Positions 55,856 through 64,000 of a stretch of DNA of 64,000 nt are shown one piece after another. Position numbers and translations under genes: made by a program. Below the pieces are notes generated by a model, which was given only the letters and a program-made list of their open reading frames with translations, searched no databases and was not told the origin of the DNA. Every line of letters begins with the position of its first letter. Position 1 is the stretch's first letter. Source of the DNA: Adiantum capillus-veneris (taxonomy: Eukaryota > Streptophyta > Polypodiopsida > Polypodiales > Pteridaceae); assembly GCA_014529385.2 (NCBI GenBank), contig CM043959.1, positions 53,331,253-53,395,252 of the forward strand. Direction: 5' to 3'.

Positions 55856-57640
55856 TAGGATTCACCTTTAAAATCCTCTTTCCTACTAGCAAACCACTCC
55901 TTGCACACCTCTTGACTTGCCCACACTATATTAAATCACAATCCAACACACACGCACCACATGACACATTTCACATCTTCCCACACATACCAAGAGCCTA
56001 TTTCCCACTTTTTGCCACAAGACATTGCCGGTTTGATGGGGGCACACTTGCCTACACACACACCCAACACCGCAGACACAAGCACAACAACAATAGAATA
56101 GAGGGGGCGAAAGGGGAAAAAATGACAAAGAGTGGGTAATGATTGATTCATTGTATTCAAGATAGCCAAGTACAAATAAGCTTGTCGGCACGGTCTTGAC
56201 AAGCACAAAAAAAATGGATTTCGGTAGCTCTCGTTGGTGCCATCACTGTGGTGGACCCTTTCTCATCTCACCTTTGTTGCAAAAGCACACAAGCACGAGT
56301 TCCCTCAAGCCTTCGTCGTCCAAAAGAGAAAAAGAATCATGCTTGAGCTCACCCCTTCCTTGACAACAAAAGAAGAAGGCGAAGAACATTTCTCTGATTT
56401 TTGCCTCGGCTCCTTGCTCAAGAAAATACTCCCCTTTCTTCCTTTTTCTTTCCTTCTTTCCCTTCCTCCTCCTTTTCTGTTTCTTCCCTTCCTGTTCTTA
56501 TTTCTCCTTTTTTTCCATTCTTTTTTACTTCTTCCTTTTTTCTTCTCCTCTTTTTTTTTAACCTTCTCCTTAATAGCGCCCTCTTCCTTTCTCTTTGTTT
56601 CCCCTTTATTAGCCCACTTTAGAAACTTTAGCTCTCCTTTCTTTTTATTCTCAAGGGGCAACGATGGCACCATCGTTGATCCCTTTGAGTTCTCTTCTTT
56701 TCTTCAAAAGATAGGGAGAGGGGCCCACGTGCCCTCCGACTAATGCACCCTCGCGGGCAATTTTCCCACATCATCATCTTGATCGCGCTCGCCCCTTCGG
56801 AAAAAATCAGCCACCGTTGTCGGCATGAACTTGCACAACACTCACTACACCTCAAGACTTTAGGGGCCCCAAACCCAAGCTGCCAAAGTTAGCATAATCA
56901 TATGGCTCTTCACTTTGAGTCAGTGCCCCAAACTTCAACCAGGCATAACTTGCAATCCAAGACTCCAATTGATGAGCCATCGATTCTTGATAAACCCATT
57001 TGATAAGCACTACCCCCGAGAACTTTGATGAGCCCCTAAAACTTCTAGATGACATGCTTTCCAATATGGCGAGGTGGACAAACAACTAGCCTCGACAAAT
57101 CTTCAAAGCCATACTTCCCCCCCGAAGCTCCAATTGAAATTCAAGAAGACCGACATGTTCTACAATTCTAGCTTCGTATGCCTACTTGCATGTTCTAGCT
57201 GGGGCCACCTGTCCACATTTTCCCTATCCGTCGGGGATCTGCATATCTCGCACATCATGGCTCCGTTTGACAAGCCGTTTGGATGGGATCCTAGAGCATC
57301 TTGGAGACCACATTCCAAAGCACCAACTCAACATCTTGAGCACTTTGGTTTCCATCCCAATTAGCCCACTATAGAGGCCTTCTTGGCCTTAAAAACCCCT
57401 TTCAGCATATATTTTAGTTGCCACTATCTTGCCCAGGGCTTTCACAATTGCCTTGACACTTTACTATGCACTTGTCAGCATACACTACATTGCATTGCAC
57501 ATTTCCTAGCACGGTCCAACTTTGGATGCACCAGCGTATTCAAATGTATAGTTAGCACAATCCTCTGATTGCATCCATAAAAATGCCAGTCAGTCAAAGT
57601 GCATCCCAAAAAGTATTGTCGTTGCTCAACAGTTTGTGCT
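55856..57640. other. non-coding, partly low-complexity
   Basis: It includes a strongly pyrimidine-rich stretch at 56410-56660 that gives spurious Phe/Pro/Ser or Lys/Glu frames, and CACACA runs near 56055. No convincing gene or RNA. Confidence 0.55.
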
Positions 57641-58412
57641 CTAACTTGGGACTAATAATCCAAGTTCCTTCATCGTTTTGGCACACTTTGTATGTACGAT
57701 AATAGTGTTTTTGGGCCTCAAGTCCGGATTGTTCTTCCAAAAGAGCTTTAAATTCTTGAAGAACACAAGCTTATCCCTAATCTTCCACTTTGGGCTAGTG
57801 CAATGGTAATGTGCAAAAACACCTGCCAACCTTGGCTTCTGCTCTTTGAATACACTATCTAGAATTGCATTCACCTTACCCAGCATGCTGGTGCTCCATA
57901 TAAAAACATGGAAAAATTGGAGGCACCAATCCAAAAATTTGTGGCTATCTCTGCGATAAAAGAGTGTTCGTTGAGCATCGACTTTGTACTTAACCATTTC
58001 CTCTGCATATGGAGAGGAATTTTTTCCATACTGACTCTCTACAACACTGACCAATAGGACATTCAAATCAAGTATGACTACCCACTTCCAGAAGCTTCGG
58101 CACCCATATTGGGTCCGGCATAGTAAACCACTCAACATATATAACCTCCCTAGAGGGATGAACATAGCTCAAGTACTCCTTAATTTTTGAGAAACGTAGA
58201 CCGTAGAGATTTAGGCACCTCTTAATCTCAAGTTTTTCTCTTTTAAGCTGCCTGGACTTAGCAATTTGCCTTTTTTGTAGCTTTTTGTAGTCTAGGGAAA
58301 AATTTAAATCATGCAGGGCAATTAACGCCCGATTCTCTTCCCTTACAACACAACACGGGTATCGAATGAGAAAGCATAAAGGACCTGCAAAATATATTTG
58401 ACTATTGCACAC
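57641..58412 (-). pseudogene. FCP1/HAD-like domain protein, catalytic motifs lost
   Basis: Two overlapping frames on the minus strand. The upstream one (58412-58068) is basic and has LKREKLEIKRCLNLYGLRF and EVIYVEWFTMPDP. The downstream one has LDLNVLLVSVVESQYG, RRDSHKFLDWCLQFFHVFIWSTS, KLVFFKNLKLFWKNNPDL and NTIIVHTKCAKTM. This order matches FCP1/NIF-type HAD phosphatases: DxDxT/V, a WS/T-S block and a DDS block. Here DxD reads DLN and DDS reads HTK, so no phosphatase activity is expected. A frameshift near 58080 joins the two. The gene likely continues upstream at 58560-59110. Confidence 0.65.
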
Positions 58413-58559
58413 TTAAGACCTTCTTCATTATAAATTTTCAAAGAGTGACATGATGCCACAAGAGGTGCAGTAAGCTAAATATGAGGGTATTGGCATAATG
58501 ATGATAGGAATGGGCACACTCAGTAAGGGAATAACAGCTATAGGCACACTAGCCTGCTA

Positions 58560-59110
58560 GCATTGCTGATTTTGGGCAGGGCAAATCAGGTTCAATAAAG
58601 TTTCTTGCAAGCTTGTGAGCGGGGGGCTTTCTTTTCACCTTTGGTGCTTTCTGTTATGTCCTCCACAATCCTCTAGGGGCAACAAAACTATCCATTGCAG
58701 CCTCTCCTAGTATCGCTCCAGTGCCAACTTTCCTCGTCAACTTTGAAATTTTCACAAAACTCCCCAGAGGGCTATTGTTGCCAATGTCCTATGCATTGCC
58801 TAGGCTTTCAATCCTCACTATTTCCTATGAAGCACTACCCATTGTTTTCTCTGAGGTGCTCACTCTTTGAGCTGCAGCAGAATGCTTAGCATCCTGACGA
58901 CAAACCATGACAACGTCATCCTCCTCCTCCAATGGTTGATTGTCTACAGCACTATCAAGATTCTCTGCATGTTGTGCTACAACATCCAACCCTTCATTCA
59001 TGTTGTCTTGCTCATCCAGCTCCTCAATAGAGGGCTTTTCTTGTTCAATCTTTTCTTTGCCAATTTTCTTGTCACGCGCTCAACCCACATCATCGAAAGG
59101 CTTTGACAGA
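58560..59110 (-). pseudogene. N-terminal relic of the FCP1-like gene (probable)
   Basis: The minus strand keeps one frame with about four stops: DEQDNMNEGLDVVAQHAENL, then DNQPLEEEDDVVMVCRQ, GSFVKISKLTRKVGTGA and KRKPPAHKLARNFIEPDLPC. An acidic first half is followed by a basic second half. Composition changes and lack of other frames with such bias suggest former coding. It lies about 150 bases upstream of the FCP1-like part on the same strand, so it may be an earlier exon of that gene. Confidence 0.45.
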
Positions 59111-59210
59111 CCTTCAAAAAAGGTACCTTTTGTTAAAACCTCTAAGATCACCCAAAATGCTAAAAAAATGCTTAAATGGCAAGAAAAACAAATTATTTTA
59201 AAGAAGAAAA

Positions 59211-60017
59211 GACCTTTATATGCTAACTAGCCTAGAGAATATGCTACTCAAAATTATTAGCAATGAATATGCTTGACCCTAGTAAACATACTAGTGATTG
59301 TCAGTACTATGTATGGTAGGTATTTATACAGTGAGTGCAATTCCAAAACCAGTATGCTAGTTAGCATATTAAGTATGCTTGTTGAGTATGCTAATTAGCA
59401 TGGCATCCTCATAAGTATTCCAAGTGTGCTAGCTAACATACTCAATATGTTATTTAGCATACCTAATATTCTAGTTAGCATACCCAGTATGCTAGTTAGT
59501 TGGCATGCTTAGTTGGCACACCAAATATGCTAGTACATATGTTACATATGCTAAATAGCATACCATGTATTCTATGTAGCATACTACTACTATGCTCATA
59601 ATGTTTCTTATAATTCCATATATGCTAGTAAGAATACCCAATATGTTAGTTAGCATACACAGTATGTTAGTTAGCATATCAAGTATGCTAGTTAGCAAAT
59701 ATCAGTATTCTAGTTAGCATGCCCTGTATACCTCCAAGAATGCTTAGTTGGCACACCAAATATGGTAGTTGGCATGTTCAATATGCTAACTAGTATACCT
59801 TGTATGCTATGTAGCATACTTCTACTATTCTCTCAATGCTAATTATAATTCCATGTATGCTAGTTAGCATAGCCAATAGCTAGTTAGCATACCCAGTATG
59901 TTAGTTAGCATACCAAGTATGCTTGTTAGCATACAGAATGTGTTAGTTAGCATATCTTGTATGCTAGTTGGCATACCCAGTATATTAGTTAGCATACCCA
60001 GTATTCTTGTTGGCATG
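59211..60017 (+). repeat. minisatellite array 2 (TATGCTAGTTAGCATA type)
   Basis: Same core and same higher-order unit as array 1 at 54540-55280, in the same orientation (TTAGTTGGCACACCAAATATG at 59510 and 59745). Element F cut it at 60017; whether it resumes on the other side lies outside the window. Confidence 0.85.
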
Positions 60018-60749
60018 TGTTAGAAAATAAAACGTAGCTAAATAGATAATTGAGTAGATTACTTAATGGAGAGAGAAAAATTTACATACACAAGATTATA
60101 GAGTAGAGAGAGAGAGAGAGTACACACGATATACGTGGTTCACCCAATGTGGGCTACGTCCACGGGAAAGCAGCCACTCAATGGCTTTAGTGCTTCAAAA
60201 CAATAAGTAGTTTACAAAGGGATTATACCCTTAATGGAGCTCCCGCCTTGCTTCACTCTCACCACCTCACACTCACCTTGTTGCATCAACTTCACACTAT
60301 GAAATGTGTGTAGAAATGACCTCCTTTTATAGGCCAAAAGGGCTCCCTCTCTCATGAGAGGCAGCCATGTGTAGCCGCCCTTGTGTAGATAAGTCCAAAT
60401 CGGACCCTCCAATCCGCCCATGTGTGGCCGCCCTTGAGAAGACAAGTCCGCTTTTGAATTCGGCCACCGGCCATTGACTTTCGGCCACCGGCCATTGATT
60501 ATCGGCCACCGGCCAACCGACGGTTTTTTTCCGACCACTTTCTGGCTGCCGTCCGGCCATAATATTCCAACGAAAATGAATATTCCGACGAGGAAAAAAA
60601 ATTTGGCTGTGATTTTTGGCCGTGAAAATTTTGGTTTTTGGCGAGTGATTTTCCTTCACGCACGATGGATTCTCCTCATAATGGGGGCCTTACAAATGTG
60701 CGCTTTTACCACAGAAAATTACAAGGTAAATCAGGCTCCATACTTAACA
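60018..60749 (-). repeat. 3' LTR of element F
   Basis: 732 bases; in element polarity TGTTAAGTATGG to TTTTCTAACA. It contains an AG run (60107-60120), two similar CATGTG-GCCGCCCTTG segments (60369 and 60419), and three copies of a 21-bp unit with TCGGCCACCGGCCATTGA at 60458-60518. Confidence 0.9.
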
Positions 60750-60760
60750 ATCTCCCACTT
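60750..60760 (-). other. polypurine tract of F
   Basis: AAGTGGGAGAT on the minus strand immediately before the LTR start TGTTAAG, a usual copia arrangement. Confidence 0.88.
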
Positions 60761-60811
60761 GGAGACTGATCTCAAAAACAAACCTGTGTGACTGCTTTCC
60801 ATCCTGGCTTC

Positions 60812-61399
60812 TTATCCTTGAATGCCGATTGAGGATGAGCAAAATCTCAACTTCTCCTTGTTGACCACCTTTGTAAATATGTCTGCAGGATTTTCACTTG
60901 TATGCAACTTTCCTAGCTTTAGTTGTCCCTCTTCCAAAAGAGTGCGTATGAAGTGATATCTCACCTCAATGTGATTTGTCCTTGAATGAAAGGCCGAGTT
61001 CTTCGCAAGATGGATAGCACTTTGTCTATCACTATACAAGACACAATTGTCTTGTTTGAATCCAAGCTCTTCTAAGAATCTATGAAGCCACAGAATTTCT
61101 TTGCTTGCCTCCGTCATTGCTACATACTCTGCTTCCGTGGTAAAAAGTGAAACCACTTTCTGCAGCTTTGAAGCCCAGCTTAATGTTATGCCTCCAACTG
61201 TGAACACATAGCCAATAGTGCTCCTTCGAGTATCTTTGTCACCTGCCATATCTGCATCAACATACCCTTCTAGAAAAATATCAGTTCCTCCAAAATACAA
61301 AGCATTTGTTGTTGTCCCTTTTAGATACCTAAGTATCCACTTCACAGCTTGCCAATGCTCTTTACCTAGGTTGTCCATGAACCTACTCACAACTTCCAC
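60812..61399 (-). pseudogene. RNase H part of F pol
   Basis: The frame contains YLKGTTTNALYFGG, GYVDADMAGDKDTRRSTIGY, LFTTEAEYVAMTEASKE, LYSDRQSAIHLAKN and FHSRTNHIEVRYHFIR. All RNase H acidic positions are visible (D in VDAD, E in TEAEY, D in YSDRQ). The piece is joined to RT through a TAG near 61425. It ends with IFTKVVNKEKL. It degrades RNA in the replication hybrid. Confidence 0.9.
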
Positions 61400-62450
61400 T
61401 GCATGTGCAATGTCTGGCCTTGTCTAGACCATAGCATACATTAGAGAACCTATCGCTGCAGCATATGGAACTTTAGACATATAGGCTATCTCCTCTTATG
61501 TCTTTGGACACATATCCTTTGTTAGTTTAAAGTGACGAGCCAAACGTGTAGAAACTGGTTTTACATTTTGGATTGCAAACCTTTCTAGTACCTTCTTGAT
61601 GTAATCTTCTTGAGATAGCTTTATTGTCTTCTTCGTCCTATCCCTTGATATTTTCATACCAAGTATCCTCTTTGCAGCACCTAAATCTTTCATTGAAAAA
61701 TATTTAGACAACTCCTCTTTTAGGTCTTTGATGTCCTGCATGTTAGCACTTGCAATTAACATGTCATCAACATACAACATTAGGATGATGAATTTCCCAT
61801 CTCCCAAATTCTTCGTGTAGACACAGTGATCCGAGTTGCATCTTGCGAATCAATGATCCAACATCCATCGATCAAACTTTAAGTACCATTGTCTTGATGC
61901 TTGCTTTAAACCATACGAGCTCTTCTTTAATCTGCAAACCATTTTCTCCTTACCTTTTACTTCATACCCCTTTGGTTGAAGCATGTAGATTTCCTCCTCT
62001 AAGTCACCGTGAGGGAATGCCGTATTTATATCCATTTGCTCGAGATTTAGATCATGAGCAGCCACAAGGCTTAAGAAAAGCCTAATTGAGTTCATTTTTA
62101 CAATAGGAGAGAATATTTCATTGAAGTCAATACCTTTCTTTTGAGAAAACCCTTTTACCACAAGCCTAGACTTGTACCTTTTCTTCCCACCTTCTTCTTC
62201 CTTCACCTTGTACACCCATTTTTTTTGAAGTGCCCACTTACCTTTAGGCAACTGAACCAATTCCCATGTTTGGTTGCGATGTAGTGAGTCCATCTCCACT
62301 TGCATGCTCTTCGTCCATTCTTCTTTGGATTCATGTTGCATAGCTTCTTCGTATGATTCCGGCTCTCTAGAATCTGAGATCAAGAGATGGTTGAAGGAAG
62401 GAACAAACCTTTCTGGAGGTCTACTTGCTCTTGTAGATCTTCGGGGAATA
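61400..62450 (-). pseudogene. reverse transcriptase of F
   Basis: Copia-type RT: MQVEMDSLHRNQTWELVQLP, KSRLVVKGFSQKKGIDFNE, MDINTAFPHGDLEEEIYM and SSYGLKQASRQWY. Then a TGA at 61850-61852, and the catalytic LYVDDMLIASANM with MKDLGAAKRILGMKI. A second stop lies at 61494-61498 and a TAG near 61425. All catalytic Asp residues are intact, so only three stops separate it from an open frame. Confidence 0.9.
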
Positions 62451-63607
62451 GGTTGAGGCTCCTCATTTGGTTGACATTGTTGCACATTGTCACCGTTTGC
62501 AGTCCTTGAGTCTTCACCGTCCTCAAGCTCCATGTACTCATCACCTGTTTCTTTTATTTGATTTCTTTCCAAGTAATCTTTGTACATATTATGTTTGTTA
62601 AAAATTACATCCCTACTCCTTAAGATTTTACCATCTTCAGGATTCCATAGGCGATACCCAAAGTCACCTTCTCCATAGCCAATGAAGAAACACTTTTTGG
62701 ACTTTGCATCTAGCTTTGATCTTAGGATTCTATCTATGTGCATGAAAGCCTCACACCCAAACACTTTGAGAAATGCATAATTCACCGGTTTACCTGTCCA
62801 TGCCTCTTCTGGAACTCCCCCATCCAATGCCGTTGAGGGTGACCGATTGATTAAGTACACAGACGTACGTACAGCCTCCACCCAAAGCTCAAGCGGTGGG
62901 CCAACATGTAGCCGCATGCTTCGTGCTCGCTCCATGATTGTCATGTTCATCCTTTCCAAAATCCCATTTTGTTGAGGTTTCCTTGGGGTTGTCCTTTGCC
63001 TCCGAATTCCATTGCTAGCACAAAAGCTTTCAAAAGCTTGGCTGCAATATTCACCTCCATTGTCGGATCTGAGACATTTAACCTTGGTACCTGTTTCATT
63101 CTCCACAAAGGCTTTCCACCTTTGAAATATGGAAAATACATCGGACTTATTCTTCATGACATAAACCCATGTTTTTCTAGTTGCATCGTCTATGAATGTT
63201 ACATAGTACAATGAGCCACCAAGTGATGGTGTACTTGCAGGACCCCAAACATCAAAATGAACCAACTCAAGTTTTTTATTTTTTCTTTCATTTCCTGATT
63301 TTTGAAATTTCACCCTCTTTTGTTTACCATAAACACAATCTTCATAGAACTCTAAGTCCACTTCTTTCAAACCTGGTAGAAGCTTCTTTGTTTGAAGGAT
63401 TTGCATTCCTTTGGCACTCATATGCCCAAGCCGGTAGTGCCACACCGCACTGTCAACTTCTGTAGTTGCTGCACAAGTTGAAGGTTGCGTGCTAGCAATA
63501 CACAAGTAAAGTGTACCGACCTTTTCTCCCTTGGAAACCACCAAAGATCCCTTTGAGATCTTCCACCGTTTGTTTCCGAATGCAATGTTGTGACCTTCAT
63601 CGTCCAA
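62451..63607 (-). pseudogene. integrase of F
   Basis: Zinc part with HYRLGHMSAKGMQ. Core with HFDVWGPASTPSLGG (D), LRSDNGGEYCSQAFESFC (D) and TPRKPQQNGILERMNMTIME (E). C-terminal part with VFGCEAFMHI, KKCFFIGYGEGDFGYRLWN and SRDVIF, then a Glu/Asp-rich linker to RT. The Cys pair of the zinc part reads YEDCVYGKQ, so the first Cys (usual CxxC) appears changed to E-D-C. No stop within this part. Confidence 0.9.
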
Positions 63608-64000
63608 TTGTCATGTAGAGATCAAATTTTTGCAAAGAGAAGGAACATGCCTAACATCTTTAAGCTTCCATTCATTTCCGTTAGCAGTTTCAATAGAAAC
63701 TATACCTTTGCCAACAATCTCACAAGCTTCATCATCTCCCAAGTATACATACCCAAAATTACCTTTGGTGTAGTCTTGGAAATGTTGCTTGTGTGGTGTC
63801 GCATGGAATGAAGCCCCGGAATCTACTATCTAGGAACTAGGCACATTGTCTAATGAGACAATTAGAGCATCTTGCTCTACTTTAACTGCCACATTGGCCT
63901 CCGATGTTGGCTTGTTGTCTTGAGACTTTGTCTCCTTCTTCTTCTTGGACCAGCAATCCTTCTTGATGTGGCCCTTCTTGCCGCAGTTCCAACATTCAAG
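63608..64000 (-). pseudogene. protease and gag end of F (cut by window edge)
   Basis: On the minus strand the zinc knuckle CWNCGKKGHIKKDCW ends the window, followed by a Lys-rich linker, a TAG near 63830 and the protease active site IVDSGASFHATPHKQ at about 63790-63835. A second stop, TGA near 63612, replaces a Gly codon in LIST-stop-QLDDEG. The gag start is outside the window. Confidence 0.85.

Larger units (their letters stand above)
60018..64000 (-). mobile_element. Ty1/copia LTR retrotransposon F, 3' part
   Basis: 3' LTR 60018-60749, polypurine tract, RNase H, RT, integrase, protease and a zinc knuckle at the window edge, all on the minus strand. Gag start and 5' LTR lie beyond 64000. 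The left target duplication is probably GCATG (60013-60017). With only a handful of stops it is the youngest-looking element here. Confidence 0.92.

Noticed and set aside
56234-56743. Long frame rich in Phe, Pro and Leu, and its Lys/Glu antisense
   Set aside because: Product of a pyrimidine-rich low-complexity stretch; no domain or conserved motif.
1-64000. tRNA, rRNA or other structured RNA genes
   Set aside because: None recognised on either strand; short tRNA-like matches are the primer-binding sites of the elements.

Overview
The window is nuclear DNA of a land plant, almost entirely built from nested, decayed LTR retrotransposons. There is no bacterial-type gene organisation. The plant origin rests on Ty3 and Ty1/copia elements with plant-type primer-binding sites (initiator tRNA-Met and tRNA-Asp) and on a cluster of relics of PPR genes (motifs such as MYAKCG and VTSWNAL). 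The PPR style recalls large fern or other seed-free plant PPR families, but that is an impression only; no species can be named.

Layout. (1) 1-20358: Ty3-type element C on the minus strand. Its 3' LTR starts the window (1-109) and its 5' LTR ends at 20358. C holds gag, integrase and a post-integrase retropepsin-like relic. Two Ty3 elements of one other family were inserted into its 3' part: A (443-7920, target duplication TCAAC) and B (7959-14040, target duplication CTCTC), both minus strand, with LTRs of about 1.6 kb and a tRNA-iMet primer site. (2) 20359-25420: simple repeats, then broken PPR fragments, mostly minus strand, including a long inverted repeat. (3) 25769-52955: a host segment duplicated in tandem. 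Its second unit was split by element D (26452-49956, target duplication AAGAT), a giant Ty3-type element on the plus strand, and by a 2.3-kb insert with an 8-bp duplication (50496-52795) that itself holds a solo A/B-family LTR inside a poly-C tract. D carries gag, protease, RT, RNase H, integrase, a second retropepsin-like region and a long third ORF. That ORF is split by a complete 5.2-kb Ty1/copia element E (43156-48384, target duplication CACCC). (4) 53000-60017: relics of several protein-coding genes, among them an FCP1/HAD-like gene, between two complex minisatellite arrays of the TATGCTAGTTAGCATA type. (5) 60018-64000: the 3' part of a second copia element (F, minus strand), only lightly damaged, which runs off the window.

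How the parts relate. Insertion order can be read from interrupted sequence: C before A and B; D before E; the 8-bp-duplication insert before its solo LTR; the minisatellite before F. Every retroelement ORF has at least one stop or frameshift, so none looks autonomous. The most unusual observation is that two different Ty3 elements (C and D) each carry a second retropepsin-like module after integrase, followed by an internal purine tract and more coding sequence before the terminal polypurine tract. A and B share two in-frame stop codons although they are separate insertions, which suggests a defective lineage mobilised in trans.
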